Assembly: GCA_003838145.1 (NCBI GenBank)
Contig: QYZZ01000047.1
Location: 1-64,000 of the forward strand
From: Tindallia sp. MSAO_Bac2
GTDB lineage: Bacteria; Bacillota; Clostridia; Peptostreptococcales; Tindalliaceae
Reading direction: 5' to 3'
Length of the DNA stretch: 64,000 bases
Position 1 is the stretch's first letter. Every line of letters starts with the position of its first letter. Under the pieces are notes generated by a model, which saw nothing but the letters and a program-made list of their open reading frames with translations, was not told where the DNA came from and did not search any database. This document shows, one piece after another, positions 30,251-37,805 of this stretch. The translations under genes and the position numbers were made by a program.

Positions 30251-30664
30251 TTATTCGATTATGATTTCATACTCAATTAGTCCAGCTTTTTTTAGCATAG
30301 CTGAAACCCCGCAATACTTTTCTTCGGAAAGCTGAACCGCCTTCTCCAGCTTATCCATGGGAAGGTCTTTACCTTTGAAATAATAAGTAACCATGATTTT
30401 GTCATATATTTTGGGATGTTCCTCAGTTAGATTAGCTCCGACTTCCATACGGAAGCCTTCCAACTCCACACGCATTTTCTTTAATATTGACACAACATCA
30501 ATACCGGTGCAGCCAGCAAGGCTGGCCAGCAATAAAGGTTTGGGACGGGCACCTTTACCTTCTCCGCCTACTTCAGGGCTGGCATCCATAATGACATGAT
30601 GACCATCCAAGTTAGCGTCAAAAACCATATTTTCAACCCAAGTACATTCAATTTTTGTATCCAT
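30251..30664 (-). CDS. OsmC family protein
   Basis: 137-residue OsmC/Ohr-fold protein, a family of thiol peroxidases. The two redox cysteines are in LAGCTGIDV near residue 53 and EKYCGVSAM near 117, with the Arg/Glu-rich strand region between. ATG at 30664 follows AAAGGAG; 21 upstream codons of the open frame have no ribosome site. It could be the first gene of the leftward transcript through the aminotransferase and serA, 31 bases apart from the former. Confidence 0.88.
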   Translation of the reverse strand: MDTKIECTWVENMVFDANLDGHHVIMDASPEVGGEGKGARPKPLLLASLAGCTGIDVVSILKKMRVELEGFRMEVGANLTEEHPKIYDKIMVTYYFKGKDLPMDKLEKAVQLSEEKYCGVSAMLKKAGLIEYEIIIE

Positions 30665-30697
30665 AAGTTCACTCCTTTGTTTTAAGATGATGTGATT

Positions 30698-30727
30698 ATT
30701 ATACCGCAATGACTTGGTGTTAAACAA
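30698..30727 (-). promoter_or_regulatory. Promoter of the OsmC/serine group
   Basis: Minus-strand TTGTTT, 18-base spacer, TATAAT. It is divergent from the LacI-locus promoter 60 bases away. Confidence 0.55.
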
Positions 30728-30789
30728 GTCAGACTATTGTAAAACACTGGAAAGACATTGGAATATTCAGAAAAAAACAACAAAACCCT

Positions 30790-30818
30790 TTGACAAACGT
30801 TTGAAAGGGCAATATAAT
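30790..30818 (+). promoter_or_regulatory. Consensus promoter of the sugar operon with operator in the spacer
   Basis: Perfect TTGACA, 17-base spacer, perfect TATAAT. The palindrome CAAACGTTTG (30794-30803) overlaps the -35 and spacer and has the central CG step typical of LacI-family operators, so repressor bound here would block RNA polymerase. Confidence 0.9.
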
Positions 30819-30825
30819 GAAAGTG

Positions 30826-30841
30826 AGGAAACCGATTTCCT
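30826..30841 (+). promoter_or_regulatory. Second LacI-type operator
   Basis: Sixteen-base near-palindrome AGGAAACCGATTTCCT lies just after the transcription start expected from the promoter above and before the regulator's ribosome site. With the first palindrome it suggests autoregulation of the LacI gene and operon. Confidence 0.7.
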
Positions 30842-30858
30842 GAAAGGGTATGATAAAG

Positions 30859-31878
30859 ATGAAAAAAACGATCAACGAAGTGGCAAAGCTGGCAGGTGTT
30901 TCAAAAGCAACGGTTTCCCGTGTTATTAATGAATCAAAGCCAGTGAACCCGGACAAAAAGGAAAAAGTCCTGAAGGCAATCAAAGAACTGGAATTTAGAC
31001 CAAATCCAGTGGCGCGAGGTTTGGTGCATAAAAGAACTGGTCTAATTGGAGTTTTGATTCCGGATATTACAAATCCTTTTTTTGCTGAAATTGTTCGTGG
31101 TATCGAAGGTGTTATTCAGACTCATCAGTTTAACATTATTTTATGCCATACATTTCATAGTCACGAGAAAGAAATGGAACATTTGCATATGTTGCACGAA
31201 AAATATGTGGACGGCATTATTTTTATGACTTCTAAAGTTACAGATGCTCACCGGAAATTTTTTGTTGAAAGCAAGCTGCCTGTCACATTTGTTAATAGGC
31301 GTTGTAGTGATTTGAACAGTTACAGTGTAGATATAAACAATTATCAGGCTGCTTTTGAAATCACCAGCTTTTTTTTAAAACGGGGCCACCGGAAAATTGC
31401 TGTGATTCGTGCACCGCTAACTGATAAGACTTCCGGATATGAACGATTCAGAGGTTATCAGGATGCGCTGAGAGCATACCAGCTACCCATAGATGAAAAC
31501 CTGGTACTTAGAAGTAATTTTAAAGTAGAGAATGCTTATAAAGCAGTTCGTAATTTTCTGGATGGTGGAAATAAAGCTTCGGCTATGGTGGCAACCAGTG
31601 ATTTGATGGCCATTGGTGCAATTAAATGCTTAACGGACCATGGTTACCGGGTGCCGGAAGAAATTGAGGTTTCAGGTTTTGATGATATTCCAATGGCAAC
31701 CTACTACAGACCCTCCATCACCACTATCCATCAACCGATTTTAGATATGGGAAAAACAGCCAGTAAAATGCTTATTGCTAAAATGGAAGGCCGCGGACTT
31801 TTAGAAAAAAACATTGTTTTACCACACACGATTGTTTTTCGTAAAAGCACACTCAAATCACCCATCTCGGAGGTGTAG
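30859..31878 (+). CDS. LacI-family sugar-operon repressor
   Basis: 339-residue DNA-binding regulator. N-terminal helix-turn-helix TINEVAKLAGVSKATVSRVIN with the hinge helix PNPVARGL near residue 50, then a periplasmic-binding-protein-like effector domain starting GLIGVLIPDITNPFF and the C-terminal GFDDIPMATYYRPSITTI. ATG at 30859 is ten bases after AAAGGG; an ATG at 30850 is too close. It precedes the sugar genes and has two palindromes at its own promoter. The effector is likely the imported sugar or its phosphate. Confidence 0.93.
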   Translation: MKKTINEVAKLAGVSKATVSRVINESKPVNPDKKEKVLKAIKELEFRPNPVARGLVHKRTGLIGVLIPDITNPFFAEIVRGIEGVIQTHQFNIILCHTFHSHEKEMEHLHMLHEKYVDGIIFMTSKVTDAHRKFFVESKLPVTFVNRRCSDLNSYSVDINNYQAAFEITSFFLKRGHRKIAVIRAPLTDKTSGYERFRGYQDALRAYQLPIDENLVLRSNFKVENAYKAVRNFLDGGNKASAMVATSDLMAIGAIKCLTDHGYRVPEEIEVSGFDDIPMATYYRPSITTIHQPILDMGKTASKMLIAKMEGRGLLEKNIVLPHTIVFRKSTLKSPISEV

Positions 31879-31881
31879 TGG

Positions 31882-32820
31882 ATGAAGCTGGATGAAAAAA
31901 TAACTTTAAGCGATGGAGATCTGGACGTTGTAACTATGGGTGAACTGCTAATTGACTTTATTTCCACTGAATATGTTGAGGAGTTAAAATCAGCTACTCA
32001 TTTTAAAAAAGTATTTGGTGGTTCGCCCGGAAATATAGCTGTTAATCTTTCGGGAATGGGATTCAAAACTGCGGTCATTGGAAGCGTCGGAAAAGACCAG
32101 TTTGGAGACTACATTAATGAGTTTCTGGAAAGCCGGCATGTAAATATCCAAGGTCTTCAACGGGTTGAGCAAGCAACTTCCATTATTTTTGTAACTAAGA
32201 GCAAGGATAATCCCAAGTACATGCCAGTGCGCAAGGCTGATTACTGCCTGGTAGATGAATCAGTCAACTACCAGCTTGTTGAACGATGCAAAATATTCCA
32301 TTTTACTGCCTGGGCACTTTCTATGCCGGAAATTAGAACTGTAACAATGAGTTTGTTAAATTATGCCAGATCACTTGATAAACTGATTACCTTTGATCCT
32401 AACTACAGGCAAGACCTTTGGGAAAAAAACCATGATGGTGCCGAATGGATACGGAAGTTTGTGATGCCTTTAGTGGATATAATTAAACCCTCGGAAGTTG
32501 ATGCAAAAAATATCTGGGATATTAAAGATTCCATAGAAGAACAACTGACAAATATAAGTAATGATGAAGATATAATGATTGTTTTTACTAAGGGTGAAAA
32601 AGGTCTAACCGCCTACTCCGGGGGAGAATCTGTCTGCCTGCCTTCCAGTGCCAGTACTGTGGTTGATACAACCGGTGCAGGAGATGCATTTTGGGCCGGT
32701 TTTATGGCTTCTATTCTGAAAGGCAATAAAACTCATGATGCCCTGAAACACGGAAGCCAAAGCGCAGGCTACAAATTGGGGTTTATTGGAGCCATTTCTG
32801 ATTTGCCTCTACCGATTTAA
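31882..32820 (+). CDS. PfkB-family sugar kinase, probable fructokinase
   Basis: 312-residue ATP-dependent carbohydrate kinase. GGSPGNIAVNLSGMG near residue 50 contacts sugar, FDPNYRQDLW near 173, and the anion-hole/catalytic-base motif DTTGAGDAFWAGF near 265 are diagnostic; the family pattern is closest to fructokinases. It starts three bases after the repressor gene, with GGAGGTG upstream. Beside a sucrose-phosphate synthase, fructose or fructose-containing sugar handling is likely. Confidence 0.88.
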   Translation: MKLDEKITLSDGDLDVVTMGELLIDFISTEYVEELKSATHFKKVFGGSPGNIAVNLSGMGFKTAVIGSVGKDQFGDYINEFLESRHVNIQGLQRVEQATSIIFVTKSKDNPKYMPVRKADYCLVDESVNYQLVERCKIFHFTAWALSMPEIRTVTMSLLNYARSLDKLITFDPNYRQDLWEKNHDGAEWIRKFVMPLVDIIKPSEVDAKNIWDIKDSIEEQLTNISNDEDIMIVFTKGEKGLTAYSGGESVCLPSSASTVVDTTGAGDAFWAGFMASILKGNKTHDALKHGSQSAGYKLGFIGAISDLPLPI

Positions 32821-32835
32821 TTAGGAGGAAGCCTT

Positions 32836-34326
32836 ATGTATATAGTCATTTTAAACCCGCAGGGTAACTTTGATGCCAGTGATAGCTACTGGACAGAACA
32901 TCCGGATTTTGGTGGACAGCTGGTGTACGTTAAGGAACTTGCTCATGCCCTGATAAACAAAGGTCATGAAGTGGATATTATCACCCGGCAGATAAAAGAT
33001 CCGGAATGGCCGGAGTTTTCAGAAAAAGAAGAGGTATATCCTGGTACAAAACTACGGATCATCCGAATTCCCTTCGGCGGGTATAAATTCCTGCGAAAAG
33101 AAAGATTGTGGTCACATATACCGGAATATGCAGAAGGAATAATTCGTTTTTTTATAAGTGAAAATAAGTGGCCTGATTTTATTACTACTCATTATGGTGA
33201 CGGAGGTATTACCGGTGTAATGTTGAAGGAGGCAACGGGAATTCCGTTTTCTTTTACAGCACACTCCCTAGGAGCTCAAAAATTGGATAAAATGAACATC
33301 CTTCACAATGAATTTGAGGATATGAACTCTCAATATGCCTTTGCAACACGAATTAAGGCTGAACGGCTAACCATGCAAAAAGCTTCAATTAAATTTGTCA
33401 GCACCAGCCAGGAAAAGCTGAATCAATACCGGCATGCTCTATATAATGATATTTTTGAAAAGGAAGATAGTGGTTTTTTCATTGCGCCTCCGGGAGTTAA
33501 TCAAAAGCTATTTTATTTTGAAGAACAGGATTTTGAGAAACTGCAGGTGGTGAAACGTAGGGATTTGGAAGAAAATCGCATAAACAAACCTATGATCATT
33601 GCCTCCAGCAGGTTGGACCCTAAAAAAAATGTCATTGGTCTGGTAAATGCATATGCTAATAGCAGTGAACTACAGGAGAAGTCAAATTTATTGCTTGCTG
33701 TTAGAGGGTCAAAGAACCCGTATCAGGATATTGCTGGGTTAAAAGAAGAAGAAAAGAGCGAAATGAAGAAAATACTTGCAATGATCCGATGTAATAATTT
33801 GAAGGGAAAAATTGCTTTTATTCAATTAAACAGCCAAAAGGAGCTGGCATCCTGTTACAGGGCCTTGGCTTCGCATAATGGGGTATTCAGCCTGACTTCT
33901 CTATATGAACCTTTTGGGCTGGCCACTATAGAAGCCATGGCCTGCGGATTGCCGGTGGTAGTGACTTCCAATGGCGGCGGTCAGGAAATACTGACAGAGG
34001 ATTTTGAAACCTTCGGACTATTGGCAGATCCGGAAAATCCGGTGAAAATAGCTGAAAAACTGCTAATATTGCTGAAACAGCCTGAGAAATGGAACTATTT
34101 TCATCAGCAGGGTCTAAAAAGAGTTAAAGAGCGCTATACATGGCAAGCTACTGCAAAAACCTATGAAGCGGCCATTTCGGAGGTTCTGGCCAGCAACAAC
34201 AAATCGAAATCAATATTGGACAAGAAACCGGATTTTAGTCAGTATCAATCGTGGCTGACTAATCCAACCCGTGAAATGATAGATTTCATTAAAAGTAATA
34301 TAGCTGGAAAGGAGGGGAAAGATTGA
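32836..34326 (+). CDS. Sucrose-phosphate synthase-type glycosyltransferase (GT4)
   Basis: 496-residue GT-B enzyme expected to transfer glucose from a nucleotide sugar to fructose 6-phosphate. NPQGNFDASDSYWTEHPDFG, GGQLVYVKEL, TTHYGDGGITG and FTAHSLGAQK in the acceptor lobe, and SSRLDPKKN and TSLYEPFGLATIEAMACG in the donor lobe, match closely what I remember of the Halothermothrix orenii enzyme. No sucrose-phosphate phosphatase domain is fused and none is adjacent. Starts after TTAGGAGG, coupled to the first permease. Mannosylfructose-phosphate synthase or sucrose synthase are alternatives. Confidence 0.88.
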   Translation: MYIVILNPQGNFDASDSYWTEHPDFGGQLVYVKELAHALINKGHEVDIITRQIKDPEWPEFSEKEEVYPGTKLRIIRIPFGGYKFLRKERLWSHIPEYAEGIIRFFISENKWPDFITTHYGDGGITGVMLKEATGIPFSFTAHSLGAQKLDKMNILHNEFEDMNSQYAFATRIKAERLTMQKASIKFVSTSQEKLNQYRHALYNDIFEKEDSGFFIAPPGVNQKLFYFEEQDFEKLQVVKRRDLEENRINKPMIIASSRLDPKKNVIGLVNAYANSSELQEKSNLLLAVRGSKNPYQDIAGLKEEEKSEMKKILAMIRCNNLKGKIAFIQLNSQKELASCYRALASHNGVFSLTSLYEPFGLATIEAMACGLPVVVTSNGGGQEILTEDFETFGLLADPENPVKIAEKLLILLKQPEKWNYFHQQGLKRVKERYTWQATAKTYEAAISEVLASNNKSKSILDKKPDFSQYQSWLTNPTREMIDFIKSNIAGKEGKD

Positions 34327-35402
34327 AAACTAATCGGAAATCTGACTTGGCTAAAAGGGAAGAAAGAACAGCATATAAGCTGTTACTGCCAGCTCTTATT
34401 ATTCTTCTTTTAATTGCTATTTATCCACTGGGACAGGTTTTTTATACCAGCTTTACAGATCGCCAGTTTGCCAGCGGACAGGAAACAGAGTTTATTGGTT
34501 TTGATAATTACCGCAGATTACTAAGCGTGACGGTGCAACAGCTGGAACCATTGGTGGATGAAGAAACAAACCAGATTGTTATTGATGAGGAAACGGCAAA
34601 AGTAATCTACGAAAGACCCATAGATGTGCTGCCCAGAGAACCGATTCGTTACCGTGAGTACCGGCAGTTTAACCTGATGGGGAATCGTTATGTGCTGGGA
34701 GCAACGGATGTGGACTTCATTGATGCCATTAAAAACACATTGGTATTTACCGTTACTTCAGTTTTTCTGGAGCTGGTGTTGGGGCTGGGTATTGCTCTGG
34801 TGGTGAATAGTAATTTCAAAGGGAAAGGAGTTACCCGGACAGCGATGCTTATTCCCTGGGCAGTCATTACCGTAGTGTCCGCCCGAATGTGGGAGTGGAT
34901 GCTTGCACCTAACCGAACAGGTATGTTTAATATGCTTCTGGATCGTTTTGGCCTGACTGAAGGAAGTATTGCTTTCCTGGCCAGCAGTTCATTTCAACTG
35001 CCTGCCATGATCGCAGTGGATGTCTGGAAAACCACACCATTTATGGCTTTGTTGCTGTTAGCCGGGTTGCAGACGATACCGGATGAGCTATATGAGGCTG
35101 CAGCCATCGACGGTGCCGGACCGGTTAAGCAATTTTTCAGCATCACCTTTCCGCTTTTGAAGCCGGCAATGGCAGTTGCACTGATTTTCAGAACTTTGGA
35201 TGCGCTACGTGTGTTTGATGTTTTTCAGGTACTACTGGGACAAAGCGAGTATTCCATGGCTACCTATAACTATTTTCAGTTAATTGGCAACAGGAATATG
35301 GGATTGGCTTCCGCAATAGGTGTGATTATCTTTATTATAATATTCGGGTTTGCCATCATTTATATTAAATCGTTAGGAGTTGAGATGGATGAGACCTCAT
35401 AA
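34323..35402 (+). CDS. Sugar ABC transporter permease, MalF type
   Basis: 359-residue inner-membrane subunit of a CUT1 importer. After the first helix (about 20-42) there is an extracellular insert of roughly 90 charged residues, then five further helices; the EAA coupling loop is ELYEAAAIDGAGPVKQFFSITFP near residue 255. TTG start at 34323 overlaps the previous stop and follows GGAGGGG. Pairs with the MalG-type permease, binding protein and ATPase of the same locus. Confidence 0.92.
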   Translation: MKTNRKSDLAKREERTAYKLLLPALIILLLIAIYPLGQVFYTSFTDRQFASGQETEFIGFDNYRRLLSVTVQQLEPLVDEETNQIVIDEETAKVIYERPIDVLPREPIRYREYRQFNLMGNRYVLGATDVDFIDAIKNTLVFTVTSVFLELVLGLGIALVVNSNFKGKGVTRTAMLIPWAVITVVSARMWEWMLAPNRTGMFNMLLDRFGLTEGSIAFLASSSFQLPAMIAVDVWKTTPFMALLLLAGLQTIPDELYEAAAIDGAGPVKQFFSITFPLLKPAMAVALIFRTLDALRVFDVFQVLLGQSEYSMATYNYFQLIGNRNMGLASAIGVIIFIIIFGFAIIYIKSLGVEMDETS

Positions 35403-36261
35403 AACCTTTCGCCAAAGATTACTAAAAATAGGATTCTATTTTATTTTACTGATAATTTTTATTTACCTTTTATTTCCGTTTTATTGGGCCGTTAACTCAT
35501 CCCTTAAAACAGAAGCCCAGCTGCAAATGACACCGGCCACCATGGTGCCCCGAGACCCGGCAACGGGTGAATTTGCGCCAACTCTGCAGAATTATCGGGT
35601 GGTTTTCGACAATCAGCAGTTTGTTCGAGGAATCATGAATAGTACCATTATCGCTTTTTCCACCACAGCACTGGCATTGGTTGCTGGATCATTTGCCGCC
35701 TTTGCATTGGGAAAGCTGCGTTTTCGCGGGAAAAAACCAACGCTTTACCTTATTCTTGCTATGACCATGTTTCCTCAGGTAACAGTACTGGCAGGACTTT
35801 ATGCAGTTATACGAACTTTGTCACTGCCGGCATTAATAAGTCTGATACTGTCTTACATGATCTTTACACTGCCATTTACCACCTGGGTATTAACGTCTTT
35901 TTTTCGCGGTCTGCCCATGGCACTGCTGGAATCGGCGCAAGTGGATGGAGCCACACCTTTCCAGACCTTTTATAAAATTATGTTGCCACTAACAGCACCG
36001 GCTCTGGTTACTACAGGATTATTAGCCTTCATTGCCGCCTGGAATGAGTATTTATTTGCTTTAACTTTTACTTCTATTGAACCGACCGCCAGAACAGTGC
36101 CGGTAGCGATTGCCTATTTTACTGGCGCTGTAGCCCGACAGGAACCCTTTGGTGAAATTATGGCAGCCGCTGTATTGGTTACAGTTCCGATTGTTATTTT
36201 GGTGCTGGTCTTCCAGCGCCGCATTGTGGCTGGGTTGACAGCAGGTGCGGTGAAAGGTTGA
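35389..36261 (+). CDS. Sugar ABC transporter permease, MalG type
   Basis: 290-residue partner permease with six helices. EAA loop: LLESAQVDGATPFQTFYKIMLP near residue 180; NSLKTEAQL near the first helix is also typical. The ATG at 35389 lies ten bases after AGGAG and inside the end of the MalF gene; a TTG nine bases earlier is too close to the ribosome site. Confidence 0.92.
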   Translation: MRPHKTFRQRLLKIGFYFILLIIFIYLLFPFYWAVNSSLKTEAQLQMTPATMVPRDPATGEFAPTLQNYRVVFDNQQFVRGIMNSTIIAFSTTALALVAGSFAAFALGKLRFRGKKPTLYLILAMTMFPQVTVLAGLYAVIRTLSLPALISLILSYMIFTLPFTTWVLTSFFRGLPMALLESAQVDGATPFQTFYKIMLPLTAPALVTTGLLAFIAAWNEYLFALTFTSIEPTARTVPVAIAYFTGAVARQEPFGEIMAAAVLVTVPIVILVLVFQRRIVAGLTAGAVKG

Positions 36262-36375
36262 TATAAGGAAATCAAACAGATTCAGAACGTTTTTTAGAAG
36301 GGGGAATGCGGAAAAGAACGCACAGGAATCTGATAATTAATGGTTAAGTAGAATGAAAAAGGGGGATTTTAAGGT

Positions 36376-37719
36376 ATGAATAAAAGAATTTGGTTAAGTG
36401 TGTTAATGGTATTGGTATTGATGTTTGGTTTGCTGGCTGGTTGTGGATCACCGGCTGAAGAACCGGCTGAAGAACCGACAGAAGAGGAACCGGTGGAGGA
36501 GCCATCAGAGGATGAAGTCGTTATAACCGTTGCAGCTGGAGCCGTTGGCCAGGAACTCGAATTAACCCAAATGGCTGCACAAATGTATATGGACGATAAC
36601 CCTGGTGTAATTGTTGAAGTATTGGATACACCAGACCTCGCCCAGGATAGACTTGGACTGTACCTTCAGTTCTTCGAGGCACAGAGCTCAGAAGTGGATG
36701 TTTATCAGATTGACGTTATCTGGCCTGGAGATTTGGAAGAGCACTTTGTAGACTTGTACGACTACGGTGCTGATGCCGTTGTTGGAGACCATTTTCCGGC
36801 TATTGTAGAAAACAATACAGTGGAGGGAAGACTGGTTGCTATTCCTTGGTTCACAGATGCAGGACTGCTGTATTACCGGACCGATTTACTGGAAAAGTAT
36901 GAATTCGATCCTCCTGAAACATGGGAAGAACTGGCACAGCAGGCACAGACCATACAGCAAGGCGAGAGAGATGAAGGAAATCAGGACTTTGTAGGTTTCG
37001 TATGGCAGGGAGATGCCTATGAAGGACTTACCTGCAATGCTCTGGAATGGATTGCATCCAATGACGGAGGAACCATTATCAGTCCTGATGGCCTGATCAC
37101 CATTAATAATGATAATGCTGTTGAAATGATCGATATGGCCGCTACCTGGGTAGGCACCATCTCTCCTGAAGGCGTAACCGGTATGGCAGAAGAAGATGCC
37201 CGTGCTATTTGGCAGGGTGGAAATGCTGCCTTTATGAGGAACTGGCCTTATGCTTATAGCTTGGGACAGGAAGACGACAGTGCCGTCAAAGACCGCTTTG
37301 ATGTAAGTCCACTACCAGCCGGCGCTAACGGAGAGCCTGCTGCAACTCTTGGGGGGTGGCAGCTGGCCGTTAGCAGGTACAGTGAAAACCCCGAAATTGC
37401 AGCTGATGTAGCACTGTTCATGGCTTCCTACGACATGCAAAAAATGAGAGCTGTAGACGGATCTTTGAATCCTACCATTATGGAGCTTTACGAAGATGAT
37501 GATGTACTGGAAGCGGCACCATTCTTCGGAAGTTTATACGACGTTTTCACCAACGCTGTTGCCAGACCATCCACTGCCAGTGCGCCTAACTACAATGCTG
37601 TATCCACGGCTTTCTTCCGTGCCGTGCATAACGTGCTCAACGGAAACACTGATGCTGCCACTGCGCTGGAAGAACTGGAACTTGACCTGCAAGATATTAC
37701 CGGGTTTGATATTGAATAA
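36376..37719 (+). CDS. Sugar-binding lipoprotein of the ABC importer
   Basis: 447-residue extracellular solute-binding protein, family 1. Signal peptide with lipobox LLAGC (Cys near 23), a low-complexity Glu/Pro linker (about 26-48), and the SBP fold with DVYQIDVIWPGDLEEH, PWFTDAGLLYYRTDLLEKY and NAAFMRNWPYAYSL. Very acidic, as in exported proteins of salt-adapted cells. It is in a 114-base gap from the permeases and is followed by a strong hairpin, so its mRNA may be more stable than the rest. Confidence 0.92.
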   Translation: MNKRIWLSVLMVLVLMFGLLAGCGSPAEEPAEEPTEEEPVEEPSEDEVVITVAAGAVGQELELTQMAAQMYMDDNPGVIVEVLDTPDLAQDRLGLYLQFFEAQSSEVDVYQIDVIWPGDLEEHFVDLYDYGADAVVGDHFPAIVENNTVEGRLVAIPWFTDAGLLYYRTDLLEKYEFDPPETWEELAQQAQTIQQGERDEGNQDFVGFVWQGDAYEGLTCNALEWIASNDGGTIISPDGLITINNDNAVEMIDMAATWVGTISPEGVTGMAEEDARAIWQGGNAAFMRNWPYAYSLGQEDDSAVKDRFDVSPLPAGANGEPAATLGGWQLAVSRYSENPEIAADVALFMASYDMQKMRAVDGSLNPTIMELYEDDDVLEAAPFFGSLYDVFTNAVARPSTASAPNYNAVSTAFFRAVHNVLNGNTDAATALEELELDLQDITGFDIE

Positions 37720-37738
37720 ATGGCATAAGTATAATCAA

Positions 37739-37765
37739 AACTGTCCGGCTTCGGGCCGGACAGTT
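37739..37765 (+). promoter_or_regulatory. Intercistronic hairpin after the sugar-binding protein gene
   Basis: Eleven-pair stem AACTGTCCGGC/GCCGGACAGTT with a five-base TTCGG-type loop and only a short T stretch. It probably guards the binding-protein mRNA and partly terminates before the GH65 gene. Confidence 0.7.
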
Positions 37766-37805
37766 CTACATATATAATATAGAATAAAATGGGGGCAGCA
37801 GGTTT

